Position numbers and translations under genes: made by a program | The notes under the pieces: model-generated | What the model was told of the DNA's origin: nothing | The model's input: only the letters and a program-made list of their open reading frames with translations | Database searches by the model: none | NCBI GenBank assembly: GCA_016806645.1 | Contig: JACSYO010002054.1 | Coordinates: forward strand, 424,501 to 488,500 | Direction of reading: 5' to 3' | DNA: 64,000 nt | Source: Ophiodon elongatus | Taxonomy: Eukaryota; Chordata; Actinopteri; Perciformes; Hexagrammidae | In this document: in pieces, positions 23,961 through 36,290 of the stretch | How the letters are laid out: each line of letters begins with the position of its first letter | Position numbering within the stretch: the first letter of the stretch is position 1

Positions 23961-25933
23961 ATCTGAGTTGAAATTATGAACTCTACCAACCATCTTTTCT
24001 TTTGTCGTAGCCAACATGATCAGCTCCACACGCATGTGCCATTATCAAATAAAGATGTGGTGGCGTTTATCCACAAATAACTCATATAGCATGAAAAAGT
24101 ATAAAAAACTACTAATCACGGAAAGAAATCTTATTCTACTAAGACCAAAATAACACATAGTCAATTAGTATATACATGTCAAATATTTTACTCATTAAGA
24201 TTTCATAATTTTTAACATGTCTATATAGATTTAACTTATTATAGTCATATATCAAAATGTTGAATTTTATCTTTTAATATTGAACATTTTGGGGCCCGTG
24301 CTAGTGCCACCCTGCGTGGTTAAACTACCCCTGCTCTCGGTGTGGTTGCAGTAAACCGACTGACCCGTGGGCAGCTCGAGCGGAGCTCTGCTGCAGCGCG
24401 GCGTCGATTTCAGGAGGGCTCCAGTCCTGTCTGGGTATTAGGGGAGGAGATGGGTGGGAGAGAGGTGGAGAGCTCCGGATTATGTGCTTAAGAGATTCTC
24501 AGCTCCACCTCCCCTTCAGCGCCAAGATATCAATACTACCGGGCACCGTGCTCATGCTCACACACACACACACACACACACACGAACACACACACTCACA
24601 CACTGTTTACCAACACAGAGGTTTATTAGTTATGGACATACCTCACTATTGCTGTGGCGGATCAGACACAGGCGCAGTGCAATATACAGAGCACCCACAG
24701 AGGTCAGACAATCTGCAAAGGTATGAAAAAAAAAATCCATGTCCTTTAAAGTATGAACAAACTAAGTTTGTTTGGGAAAAGGTAGTACAGAGTTCGATCA
24801 ATAGAACAAAGTCCAAATTAATTGCACCGCAGACGCGACGATAAGTAATGCTATCAGTTTCCAACGCAAAAGACAATTAGGTTTTGAAAAGTATGGAATT
24901 CAACAAAGAAACTGAATAAAGAGTTTAGAGCTGAAACCATTATTTAATAGAAAATGTGTGGCCAACTATTATAAGAAAGTATTCATCTTAAAGTATTTTT
25001 TTCAAGCAAAAATACAAGACATTCCTTTGTTTCAGCTAGTCGGTTGTGAGGATTTTCCTCTTTTCTTTGCCTTTACAGATAGTACATTTAATATGTGGCT
25101 TTTGGACAAAACAAGCTATTTGAAGAAATCACCTTCAGCTTTAAGAAATCGTAACTTGCATGTTTACTGTTTTTGGTCAAACGGGTCAAAAGGTCAATCG
25201 ATTCAATCAATAAAATGATCAGGATACCAACAGTGTTGTTGCCCCAGTACAGTTTTTAGGATGTGAACTATGCAGGTTGTGCTTCTGTTCCACAACACCG
25301 ACTGTAAAACACTGAGCCTACGGATCATCGGGCGTGAGGTAAAATCAGATCCATTCTCCCCTACCAATAAATATTTAAATATACATTATGTCACTCAGAC
25401 AGGGCTGGATATCGAACCTCAATACACAATCAACTGATGGCTGTATGGTACTGAAAACTGGCATTTAGCTTATTCACTTATTCTTCAATAATTAATCATA
25501 ATTATACTATTAATTGTTATTAGCAAATGTTAGACTTAATTTCAGTCACTTTAGGCTGCATTATATTTTACTGTTTATTGAGGCAATAATTTGTTTCCAG
25601 ACAAACATATTTGATATGTTACCATGTTCAGTTAACGTGGTTTGCATTAATGTTAACATTTGCTAATTATACACTGTCTACCTCAGATGTCATCAAATGT
25701 CAACAGTATACATACTGAACATAATCATACAGTCCATGTCCATTCAGTTTTTATTAACTGACACAACGCTTGACTTGTATAAAGAGGTTTTATTTGAATT
25801 TTATTGTTGGTCATTGGTGTTTTTTATATATATATATATATATATATTCCTTATCTTTACATCAAGTACATCAAGAGGGATTCAGAAAGACAGAGTCTAA
25901 GTCCCTAATATACTAAGCCAATAAAGCTCCCCC

Positions 25934-25935
<2 letters not shown>
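23961..25935. other. Intron sequence with a local GC-rich patch
   Basis: AT-rich sequence surrounds a GC-rich patch at about 24335-24480 that includes a CAGCTCGAGCGGAGCTCTG palindrome-like word. No exon features were found. A (TA) run lies at 25829-25848. Confidence 0.4.
24559..24602. repeat. (CA)n microsatellite
   Basis: An interrupted CA tract (one GA and one CT break) about 45 bp long. Confidence 0.9.

Positions 25936-25968
<33 letters not shown>
25936..25968. repeat. (TG)n microsatellite followed by a purine tract
   Basis: About 16 TG units are followed directly by a G-rich purine run (25969-26014) that ends in three GGGAC units. Confidence 0.95.
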
Positions 25969-25970
<2 letters not shown>

Positions 25971-26153
25971 GGAGGAGGAGGGGGGGAGGGGGGAGGAGAC
26001 GGGACGGGACGGGACTAGCCTGGTCAGAAATGAAAAATAGGTACTGTGAACAAGATGAGCAGGCATTTTTAACTTCATTACAACTGAACTGAGCTTTTGA
26101 GTGCTACGTTGTTTATTCCTGAGACAACCGAATGTACAAAGAGGAACACAAAT

Positions 26154-26154
<1 letters not shown>

Positions 26155-26205
<51 letters not shown>
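26155..26205. repeat. (CA)n microsatellite
   Basis: About 25 uninterrupted CA units, only about 190 bp from the TG tract at 25936 and complementary to it. Confidence 0.95.
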
Positions 26206-26207
<2 letters not shown>

Positions 26208-27848
26208 ACTGCTGGGATGTGGGATTGATGTGGCAGCGATACCCAGAACCCGATCACTGGATGATGCCATCAGCAATATGGTTCATAAACACAGAATAGA
26301 CGTTGTTGACAGCAGACATACTGATGGGCGCTGTCAGTCTGTGCGTCCTGTCCAGAGTCCCTCAGACAACAGCAGGCTGCAGCAGCCGGAGCTGAACAGA
26401 GCAGAATAATCAGGAGGTGGTGTTTCTGGCCTTTACTGCTGCTTCACCACCGTGAAATGTCACAGACAGACCATACAAGGCAGTACGGCACACAGTAATC
26501 TGCCACACGGCAACATCAACCTCACTTCAGTACGAAGGAGAGCGCACAGATCACACTTTCCAGCATCACAACATACCATCCTCTCTAAAATCAGTCAAAC
26601 ACACACACACAAATATGTATATATATATATATTTATGTTTTACTTACCCAGCTCTGTGTCTCTCAAAGACACTCCTGGTTCTTCGACAAGATAATGAATT
26701 GTTCGGTTGAATACAAACAACGAGCTACATACAAGTTCATGTCCAGCTTTAGTTACTCCTGTGGTTTGTACTGGTTAAACCTGCCAATGACACAGAAAGA
26801 TCAGCAAAGAAAAGCTTCTCCAACTCTGTGAACCGCTTTTATTTTTCTTTGTCGTTTAGCTACAGTAGACTGGGCCACAGAACTATATCAAATGTATTTT
26901 TTCAATTTATAGAACAGACTATTTTATGTCAAACTAGATTAATCAACATTAAGCATTTGTTTTATATGTTTTCAAAATACTTTTAGGAGACTTAGTTCAA
27001 GTCCACCAAATCAGCAAAGCAAAACAAAGGCCCCAGGGCCCCGTCAAGGGGTACCAGACACACAACACTGTATGAATACAGCAGATGCATGGCCCAATGC
27101 GTGATATAAAATGTTGCCTTAAATACTGTAGTGAGTGTTTTATATCAGAATAAACATTTAATTACGTTCATGGTATAACAAAAAAAGGAAAGAATGATAT
27201 GATCCCTTTGGCTCCTGTATGGGGGCCCTTTGGTGAGTGGGGGCTCAATGTGTCCCATTTTCTATCTATAGACACATGAAGTCATACTTTGTTAACAGTA
27301 GTCACCTGTCTGACTTTCACGCATGGCTAAAGCTCGCATAATCCAGGGTTTGATGCCAAAAGTAATGCAAGTTCAGAAAATGAAAAGTCTGGCAGACACA
27401 CTGTAAAAAAAAAAAAGAAAAAGGAAAAAAAAGAAAAGGTTGCTCTTCCAGATGCATATGTCCTTGCATCTGTGAGGGCTTCCATAAAACGTGTCATTGG
27501 ATGATAAACTACAGCATCAGCAGTAAACATACACAGTAGCTGCAGGATCCGGCGTCGCTGTCCCACGAGCGACTGGTGAGAAGAAATGAGCGATCGAATG
27601 GGCACATCCGATCAATGTGAACACCGTAGCTCTGTTTCCACTCAAAAGACAGCTGGCGTTTAGGTGGGAAACAAACAGCTTTATTTATTTCCAGCCATAA
27701 TTGTGCCCAGCAAACTTCTCCTCTGGCTAAAATAAGTTTTTACTGACTTTACACTTCAAAGCGAAGAGACGGCAGAGTGCAGTTAGAACAGGCAGGGCTC
27801 CGGGCTAAAACTCCAACACACCCTTCATGGCTGATCAGAGACGGCCTT

Positions 27849-27897
<49 letters not shown>

Positions 27898-28263
27898 ATG
27901 GTTATATCTCCGTGCTCACGCAGGAAAATGTCCCCACAAGGATACACAGGAGAGGAAATTGAGCAGACTGACAACATTTAGCTTGCCCTCACTGCTCGAA
28001 GTGGTAGTTAAAGTTGGAGATTGGGATTTGGGTGTGTGACTGTGAATTTTAGAGTTAGGACTCTATTTGAAAGCTATGTTTGGAAGTCGGATGAAGATGA
28101 ACAGGTAGAGCTGAAATATGCTGGCACCTCCAGCCACAGGGATTATTAAGCACTGGCACCCAGAACTGTATTTACTATAATATTTGGTGATAACAATTCA
28201 CTATAGTGTACCGGTGGCGCCCTGGTTTTTTCTTTAAAGAGTATGCAGGAAAGCATATTTCAT
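26206..28263. other. Intron sequence, nothing recognised
   Basis: No exon was found. An AT run lies at about 26617-26632, and a poly-A-rich stretch at 27402-27440. Confidence 0.4.
27851..27894. repeat. (TG)n microsatellite
   Basis: About 22 uninterrupted TG units. Confidence 0.95.
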
Positions 28264-28371
28264 CTTAAAAGGCCAGTGTGTAGCATTTCGGGGATCCCTT
28301 AGCAGAAATGAAATATAATATTCCATACTATGTTTTCATAATCACCTTAAACTAAGAATTGTTGTGCAAAA
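28264..28371 (+). mobile_element. Teleost DNA-repeat fragment
   Basis: The AAAGGCCAGTGTGTAGCATTT start, a following GCAGAAATGAAATATAATATT block and the TTTTCATAATCACC and AACTAAGAATTGTTGTG words match the left end of a repeat very common in teleosts. It stops abruptly where the 28384 repeat starts, which suggests one inserted into or next to the other. Confidence 0.55.
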
Positions 28372-28383
28372 CCGTGGTATCGC

Positions 28384-28882
28384 CATAGACTGCATATAAG
28401 AAGTGGACGTAGTCGTCATGACGTCTCCCATTGGTCTGTGGACTGCCATTTGGCTAATGCCATCTTGGATTTTGGCCGTCGGAGTCTTGGTTTTTTGCAG
28501 CCAGCGAACAGAAGCGACCATATATGTATACGCCGTATATGTCTCTGGTAGAGAGCTGTCAATCACCTTGTAGCCCCGCCCTAAAGCATACGGCATTTCG
28601 GGCCCCGCCCTAAAGCCTAAAGCATATGGTCTGTTTGACTCTAAATGGACCATAATTTACTAAATGAACATCATGCTGTATTGAAGAAGACTTCAAACTA
28701 GAGATTGAGACATAAACTCATGTTTACAATGTTTACTGAGGGAATAAATCAAGAGAGAAGTAGAGTCATTTTCTCATAGACTTCTATACAACCAGAGGAG
28801 TCGCCCCCTGGTGGTCAGGAGAGAGAATGCAGCTTTAAGACATTTCAGCATTGGCTTCACTTTTCATTACTGGAGGTTGCCG
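28384..28882 (+). repeat. Dispersed repeat, copy 1 (inverted partner at 63098-63655)
   Basis: Long collinear identity is seen with the minus strand of 63098-63655. Shared words include CCATAGACTG, AGTGGACGTAGTC, CATCTTGG, a GGTCTGTTTGACTC block, a TGCTGTATTGAAGAAGACTT block, GAGGAGTCGCCCCC and AGAGAATGCAGC. It probably belongs to a nonautonomous transposon family; no coding region or clear terminal repeats were found. Confidence 0.75.
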
Positions 28883-31800
28883 CCTGAATACTGCTAGTCG
28901 GCGTCTGACTGTCGTTGCTCCTACAGTAGTGTTATTATGGTAACGTTCGCCTCTGAGCGAGGCTCTAAGATGCCACCAAATCCAAGACCAAAGAATATTT
29001 CTTTCTTTCTAATCAGCATGTCCACTCACACTCATTCTTCCAGGCGGAGACCGCGGTGTCTGATGGCCATTTATAACATTTCAATGAGAAGAAATGTGAC
29101 AAAAATGAGTGTCCTTTCTGTGTGAGTGTTTCCTGTTTAATTTAACTCTAAGGTCAATGGAGAAATTGGATGTGATGAACGCACACTCTGTCGAGGGTTA
29201 TGGGTGATGGGGAGAGTGTGTTGGGGGGAGGCAGGCAAGGTCAACAACAGGCACCAAGTGTTATTTACATTATAAAACAGCAAGATTTATTTGACAGGCA
29301 ATTCAACTATGGGTGCATAAATATGTAATACACTCTGTGTGTTCTAAATCACACAGGTGTGGAGTGAAGGCTGGAGAACGTAGTTGTGAGGGTTTTACCC
29401 CATCAGAGAAATGTTATTACACTGCTTTTGTCGAGGCGAATAATGATGAAATTGTTACAGATAGCACACAAACACAGTTGTTTATCTAGCCTCTTAATTT
29501 TGCTCTCAAGGTGCACCAGCCTACAACATTTAGGGTCAATATTCCTGCATTTTTTCACATTACAGAAAATGTAAATCTTTCTTTTCCAATATCGTGCAGC
29601 CCCAACAGCACTGTGTGATTCGTTTTCGTCTGCTTTTTTCATAACTCAACCGAGCTGAAGATGAGAATGTCATGTTCGTTGAAATAGTCCACCATTAATG
29701 TTTTAGAGAAACTGAAATATCACACAATAAAATACAGTTTCTACCCAGTGCACAGGGATTTTCAGCCTCACACGTGACTGAATGGAAACACCTCTGATAC
29801 TATAGATAGTTGAGATGCGTCTCCTCTTCCTGACTCTTCTATTAGATATGGGTCACACTGCCTGTGTGAGCAGCGCGTGACGGCTGCCTCGCCAAAACGC
29901 TGCGTCTCTCACGCGTGTCCACAAATACAAACTTGCTGCTGCCGCTGCCAGTCCTTTCTACGTAGTCTTTTTCTTTAAAAATGGCCAGGATGTTTGATTT
30001 CATCTCATTATAAATATAATTTTGATTTATTTTAGACAGAAAAAGGTTCAGAAGCGCATGCTCATTTGTAAATAATGACAACAATCCAACTCACGGCATA
30101 TTCCACAAGACTGTCCTGCAAATATTTCAGAATAGAAGCCATTTGTTTAAAAATGAAGGGATTATATCCAAAGAAAGATGCCAGAGGCTTTTATTTGGAA
30201 AACAGGAACAGGAAGTGTCGAGTTAAATACAGGCTGAACGGGGACATGTAATGTCATGAAAAAAAACAAAAAACTCAACATAGATGAAGGTTGTTAATGT
30301 TTCCCCGTTTCCTTTTCAGTTTCCATGTTATCTTCATCAAGTTAAGAAACATATTTTGTCATGACGTACGTGTGATGTATCACAAAAAAGGTTTCAAATG
30401 AGTGTGCGGAGGTCTATGTAGGGAGGGGTTCAGAGTGGTGGATGGTTCTATAAACACAGGGCTTCACCCAGGACACTGATGTTCTTGCCCGTGTTAACCA
30501 AGTAGTTTTATTGCTGAGACTTAATAATTGTAGTTATTCACAAAGTAAACCACCTAATCCAAACTATTGTAAACTGCAACCGTAATCCAGGAGAAAAAAA
30601 CATTTCCCCTCCAAGCGTAGTTGAGAATGCAGTTTATCCGTATGGGAATGGAATTTTGAAATATATACAAACCAGCTGGAGTCTAGTATTACACATGAAT
30701 AGGTCATGTTATTTGTGTTGGTATAAAGCTGTGGTGTTGTAGCTGCAGTGGAGCTGCATCAGCTGTAAAAGTTCATGTCGGTCTGTTGAAAGGTTTCATT
30801 CAGCTGGCCTCGTGTATCTTTGCTCCTCAGAGATCCTCCTTCCCTGCTCCTCGGAGCAGGATTTGGAGCCTTCATTATGGTGTGCAGGAGACCCAATTGC
30901 CAGGTCAAGCGAGGAGCCGGCCACGATCAAATAGGGGAGTTGGCATGTAACCATGGATACTCATGGTCACATCATGACCTTTCCTTTCGTGCCATCTTCG
31001 GAACGTACAAGAAAGCACATAATGAGCACGCTCCTCCACATGCTTTCGTCTTGCTCGGCTTTCTGGACAAATTGTCAATTTTGCAGAGAAAATACCCCAT
31101 ACACAATTATGAATGTGCCATTATATTTGCTGAGCATGTTGCTGATTGAGCGTATAACGTTTATATTTTAGTCTTTGTTGTAGTGCAAAACATTTGTCTT
31201 TGTTCTCACTTTGTTTATTTGATTCAACACAGTTACTGTGGTCTAATGAACATTACACAAACAGTATGCATGCATTTCATTCTATGTAAAGTGTGCCTTG
31301 TCTATGATTATACAATATTATAATGTCCCTGAATCACTTATTTACAGGTCAAAAACGTTTTGTAGTTTAAAAATGTTTGACAAAATCCGTTTTTACCAGG
31401 TGTTTTTAGTAATTTGCTCCTCTCATATTAGTTATATTTGTTCCTGTTTTGCTACAAATATGAGTAGTATATTTCATGAATACTAGATGACAGTGAACTT
31501 GGGTCGTAGGAAGAAGAAGATAGGAGTGTGAGTGCAGTATTACTCAATGCTAAGTCAAAAAAATGTCCGTCCTTTTTTTAAATTGATGATTTCCAAATGC
31601 CAAGCTTGTTGCAGATGTAACCATGCACACATCCCTTCTATTAACAATGCCCTGGGTGCCTTATTACATTTAGGGCAGTTCATAAGTTGATGATTTGTTT
31701 CCAAGCTGCGAGTCGGTCTGCAACTAGAATACCTTCTATTCCTCCGGGGCATTGCTGCTCCATTAACCACTGAGAGAGGACATGCTAGGTCTCTTCCTGA

Positions 31801-32329
31801 GGATAATGTGAAATCAGGTGGTATTCAAAGCAGATTATCTTCCCCCGAGCAGCGGTTCACCTCACGTAAAGCGCTCACATGTCTGATTCCATAGTGGCTA
31901 CAGAGATCTACTGTACTAGAGATTAGGGAATTCTTCGCCTTTAATGTACCGGGGATGTTCCTGCTCTCCACTGCTTCTCTTCACAGACTCCGAGAGCGTC
32001 TGAATCACAGTGTAACACAATATACTGCTGCAAGTACCGAGCTGCAGCAGCTTTCGCTTCATCCGCAGGGAGATTCCTTCCTGGTGTCTCCAGTCATCCC
32101 TGTGATACAGTATGAAATGAAATACAGGGAGTAGAGGGCAGCATTTAGTTCAGCTTGCTTCCTTAAAAAGTATCTTGTGTTTTTGTCGTTGAAAAACAGC
32201 CAAAGTAAAAACACGGCAGCAATGAACAGGTTACCACAGCATGAACAAGAGTATAGTTATCTAAACATAATTTAAAACGGGTTATGGGTCAACATTTATT
32301 CAACACTTAAAAAAAAGAATTAGCACTTT
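28883..32329. other. Intron sequence, mostly nothing recognised
   Basis: No coding signal was found. A block at about 29850-29950 rich in CG and GCGTG words resembles teleost mobile DNA, but weakly. A balanced-composition stretch at about 30830-31145 is open for 109 codons in one frame and for 72 codons in another that overlaps it; it may be conserved noncoding sequence. Confidence 0.4.
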
Positions 32330-32512
32330 AGTAGCACTTAAATGGCACTTACTTATAGCACTTGGTAGTTTGGCTTTCTTGAGTAAATTGTACTTTCTTT
32401 ACTTTCTTGATTCTTGTTGTTCTGGGTTTGAACTCTCATGGTTGAATGCACTTATTATAAGTCGCTTTGGATAAAAGCGTCTTTTAAATGAAATGTAATG
32501 TAATATAACATT
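32330..32512 (+). mobile_element. Non-LTR retroelement/SINE 3' tail
   Basis: TAAGTCGCTTTGGATAAAAG, then CGTC and a TAAATGAAATGTAATGTAAT ending, is a 3' terminus found on many teleost SINEs and partner LINEs. The sequence upstream (from about 32330) has repeated GCACTT words and degraded body sequence. No head could be recognised. Confidence 0.6.
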
Positions 32513-32694
32513 TCTTCAAACACTACTGGTTATTGATGAAGCCAAATCGGTTAAATAAAATCAAAGTTTCACAAGCTAAGACATAGAAGGACTTACTACT
32601 AAAACTAACAGTAATAATGATATTATTATTATGATACTTTTTCTTTTCATAGTACTCACTTTATACAAGTTCTCAGATGTTAGGGGAGTGTTTT

Positions 32695-33255
32695 CTAGAG
32701 GGAGGGGGCAGCTATGGTCCGGTGCTTGGTCCTGAGTGGTGGAGACAGGAGGTGGGCATCAGGAGAGAGGAGGAGGAGGAGTGTGGTGGTGGAGTGGGAT
32801 GGTGAGGCAGTAGGGGGGGCCTGGTTATAGAGGCCTTAGTGAGTGAGGGGAAGGATTTTGAATTGGATCCGTTATGGGACAGGAAGCCAGTGGAGGTGAT
32901 ATGATCACGGGAGAGCGGGCGGGGTCGAGCAGACGAGCTGCACAGTTCTAAATGTACTGGAGTTTATTTAGGTCTTTGGATGATGTGCCGTAAAGAATGC
33001 TGTGGCTGCAGAAGTCAACTCTGGGTGTGATGAAGCCATGGATCAAAGTTTTAGCAGCAGAGGAGCAGAGAGGTGGGCGGAGGCGAGCAATGTTTAAAGA
33101 AGGAGAAAGACAGTTCTGGTGATTTGATTGATGAGGTGTTTGAAGGAGCGGTTGCTGATTAAAATGACTCTGAGGTCGGGGATGTGTGAGGAGGGAGACA
33201 GAGTGGGGCCATCCATGGTGAGGTTGAAGTTGTGAGTGGTTTTGGTGAGGGATAC
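32695..33255 (-). mobile_element. L2/Rex-like LINE fragment, C-terminal part of ORF2
   Basis: Minus-strand translation, with frameshifts and stops, gives pieces typical of the region after the reverse-transcriptase catalytic core. In order they are FNLTMDGPTLSPS-like, NIARLRPPLCS, AKTLIHGFITPRVDFC, SILYGTSSKDLNKLQYI and NCAARLL. The order and spacing match the C-terminal end of non-LTR pol proteins. One stop falls after LQYI. The catalytic core and endonuclease are absent, so the copy is 5' truncated and dead. Confidence 0.8.
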
Positions 33256-33483
33256 TACTTTTAGCTCAACTACTATTGCTTCCCATTGTGTTCATGTTAC
33301 ATACTGGCTGTGTCCCTTTCATGTGTAGCCTACTTCATATCGTAAAGTCCATAAAGTCCATATTTCAAGAACAAATATGTCTGGGAATTTGCACAACGGT
33401 ATTCTTCTGTAGACTGTCCCATTTGCGAAGAATGTGGAGGTTCATCACACTTTGTAACCCACCACACGTTTGTAAGCACAGCT

Positions 33484-33665
33484 AGGGCTGCAACTAACAA
33501 TTATTTTCATTATATATTTCTCAGATGACTATTTTCTGCATTAATCAATGCATATTTTGGTCTCGACTCTTGGCCTCCTTTTATGTCTTGTTTTATGCAA
33601 CAAACGATCCAAAACTCAAAGATATTCAGTTTGCAATGTCATAAAACGATGAAGGATTCAGCTAG
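33484..33665 (+). mobile_element. Teleost MITE, truncated (partner at 12768)
   Basis: The left terminus AGGGCTGCAACTAACAATTA, then TTTTCATTAT, is followed by an AAACTCAAAGATATTCAGTTTGC block, as in a MITE family common in teleosts. The right half is missing after about 33665. Confidence 0.7.
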
Positions 33666-33919
33666 TTCCATGTATTGTTGAAGTTATCTGCTGTACCTGT
33701 CAGTATGTCCTAGCACCCTTACATTCTCATGTTGTCCTCTGTCTGTCACTGTAGAACTAAAAAGAACGTAGATCTTTGAAACTCTTGCCTCATGTATCTC
33801 CTGTATATTAAGGGGTCTCATTAGAGTTGGGAACACTGTAGGACTTTTCAGACTTTCCCCCTCTTCGGCTCACCAGTGTTCTATTCGCTGTCACCTCAAC
33901 AAGGTCCCAGACTTCGGTA

Positions 33920-34140
33920 TCTTTGGCTGAGGGGATAGAGCGAGTCGTCCAGGTTTCACAAGGTTGGCAGTACGATCCTCAGCTCCTCCTGTCCAGGCGA
34001 TGAAGTGCACTTGAGCAAGACACTGGAGCACCTTGCAAGGTGCTGGGCTAACCATTGGGCTCACTGACATCAATGTGCGTTAATGGGTGAATGAGCTGCA
34101 AAATGTTAAAGTGCTTTGGATGAAGAGGCTACATACATGC
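33920..34140 (+). mobile_element. tRNA-derived SINE, diverged
   Basis: The head carries GGCTGAGGGGATAGAGCG and a B-box-like GCAGTACGATCC. The core TTGAGCAAGACACTGGAGCACC corresponds to the family's TTGGGCAAGACACTTAACCC. Then come TGCGTTAATGGGTGAATGA and AAAGTGCTTTGGATG. It is more diverged than the 44-kb copy and its 3' tail is shorter. Confidence 0.7.
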
Positions 34141-34750
34141 ATACAATTTAATATTGTATGTCAGATCAAGAGGTAAAAATCAACCTGCTCTGTCCAGCCC
34201 GGCAACTGATGTCTTTAGTTCTCAGTGCTTCAACAACTGGATTATAATTTGAGGGAACAAATGAAGTAATGTGTGTTCATGAGCTGTACGTTTTATATGA
34301 CTGGTTTCTGCTCACAAAATCTACCCCAAAAAAATCTACCCCAGATTCCTGTCCAGCTCTGTCGCTTTGATAGATTCAACAAAACATATTTTAAATCAAC
34401 ACACTTTTGATTTGGTGGCACAAAAGGCGACTGTGATTCAGATCTTTGTGCTGGAAACAGATGAGAAATGCAAAGTGCAAGATGATGCATGTTGGTAGAG
34501 ACACTGGGGCATGCCGTTCTTCCTTTTTCTAATTAATATTAATAATTGATAACGTCCACAGGGTAGATCAGGGACCAGCTGAGTGTTTCAGTCAGTGCTG
34601 TATCCCATAATGCATTCTGATTCTCCACTTTTGCATGCTAGGCTGATTGCAAAGTGTGTCCTCAGACCCAGTCCACAGTTTGACAAGCTGTCAATGTCAA
34701 TGGAGTGGAGGCATGTCTCTGATGTCTGGGATGGCTGTACCTGTCAGAGA

Positions 34751-34794
<44 letters not shown>

Positions 34795-35639
34795 TACAGA
34801 GGCGCGAAGAGCCTGAGAAAAGCTGACTTTGAAATGTTGTTTCTTGTGTTTTTGTTCCTATTTGAATGCCACTTGTGAGTGGACAGGATTATTATAATTT
34901 TTTGCCAAAGTCAATTCAGCACTTAAGAAAATGTTTTGCAATCAGCCTGCACCAGTCAGAACAGCAGGGGTTTTATTATATGATTTTAGATCAAGCAGAA
35001 CATAATTTTGAGAGAGTGACTTTTTATTTCCTTATAGCAACCTACAGTTTTTTGCAACATAAAATACTTGATTGCAACATACGCAGTTAACTGTGACATG
35101 AATTTGAATGACTTCAAAAAGACAGATTCTTGCCTATTTTGTCATTATCAGTGGTGAATCTGAAGGTGGAACAGTCACTTAAGGTTAGATGTTGTTTGAC
35201 TATATTTCCAATAACTTTCTAATGTAAAGGCATACATATTTTAAACATAACATTTTAAATTACTTTGCTTCCTTGATCAAACCTGAACATGTCATACAAC
35301 CTCTTTTATAACTGACAATGACTGACAGCTATGTTAGCTAATTAGGTCGACCAGTAAAAAGTGTAATTTATACTATAAGCATGCTCAGCGCTAGCTTGTT
35401 CTGACCCCACCGGAGGGGCAGCTGTATCATCCGTAGACCTGTTTGCCAGGCAGTCAAACAGGACGGGGTCTAGCAGGAGTCCTGGGATGTCCTTCAGATT
35501 GTCAGTCTGTCTCTCTGTCCTTCCTCTCCAGCCAATTTTTTTATTCCAGGCCCCTTCATTGCCTTTTTCCACCCATCAACCAGATGACTTTCCCTACTTT
35601 CTCCATCTACACACCTGTTCCCACAACCCACTTCCCATT
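34141..35639. other. Intron sequence, nothing recognised
   Basis: AT-rich, with no exon or transposon signal apart from the GT tract at 34752. Confidence 0.4.
34752..34793. repeat. (GT)n microsatellite
   Basis: About 21 uninterrupted units. Confidence 0.95.
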
Positions 35640-35885
35640 TCCTTGACTTGTCGTCCCGGCTATCATCATCACCTGCATTTCATTCCCTCATCAGCTCTCA
35701 CTACACATACTGGCCCAGTTCCATTCAACCCTGCCAGACCATAATAGTTACCATGTACTTCATGCCTTTGTTTTTCAAGCCACAAGAACCTGAACCTGAC
35801 CCATACTTGAACCCTGTACCTGTACCTGCTTGTCTTCCTGCCTGCCTCTCTGTACCTTTCCCCTGCTCCAGTCCTGCTGTACTGT
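35640..35885 (+). mobile_element. Possible solo LTR or LTR-like remnant
   Basis: C- and T-rich sequence with CACCTGCATTTCATTCCCTC, ATCAGCTCTCAC, CTGCCAGACCATAATAG and CTGCCTGCCTCTCTG words resembles 5' LTR/leader regions of teleost Ty3/gypsy elements. No flanking duplication or internal coding region was identified, so the call is tentative. Confidence 0.3.
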
Positions 35886-35999
35886 AGATGTTATGTGTTC
35901 AGCTCTCAGTGCTTTTGTAGCCTCAAACTGAATCTCTCTGGTTTGAGGTTTAGTTTCTCTCCTGCATCAAAGTTTGTAATTTCAGATATCTGCCTTGTT

Positions 36000-36290
36000 T
36001 TACTGTTTCGCTTGCTGATGAAAAACGAACATTTCCGCCAAGATTCCACCTCCCTCCCTTTACCCGATCGCTTCGGTACGTGGTCATCCCGGAGGATTAG
36101 AAGCCTGGAAGATGGCGTGAAGTATCTGGGATATGCTCACCAAACCAGGTTTCGGTGAAGCACGCAGATCTGGAAAAGTATGTGTTTTTATTTGCCAGAG
36201 AGCAAACATTGGCCAGATTTTGCCGTTTTAAATCCCTCATAGGTTTAAACAGCGCTCTGGTGCATTTCCCCCACCAGCGTCTCATACAAA
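36000..36290 (-). mobile_element. LINE fragment, start of the apurinic-type endonuclease
   Basis: The minus-strand frame reads RDLKRQNLANVCSLAN, then CFTETWFGEHIPD and HLPGF. This matches the N-terminal part of the endonuclease domain of non-LTR pol proteins, where the FTETW segment carries the catalytic glutamate. A stop follows HLPGF, and the next segment continues only with frameshifts (RSGKGRE-like). It is a short dead fragment of a LINE, possibly the family seen at 32695 and 43690. Confidence 0.65.
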
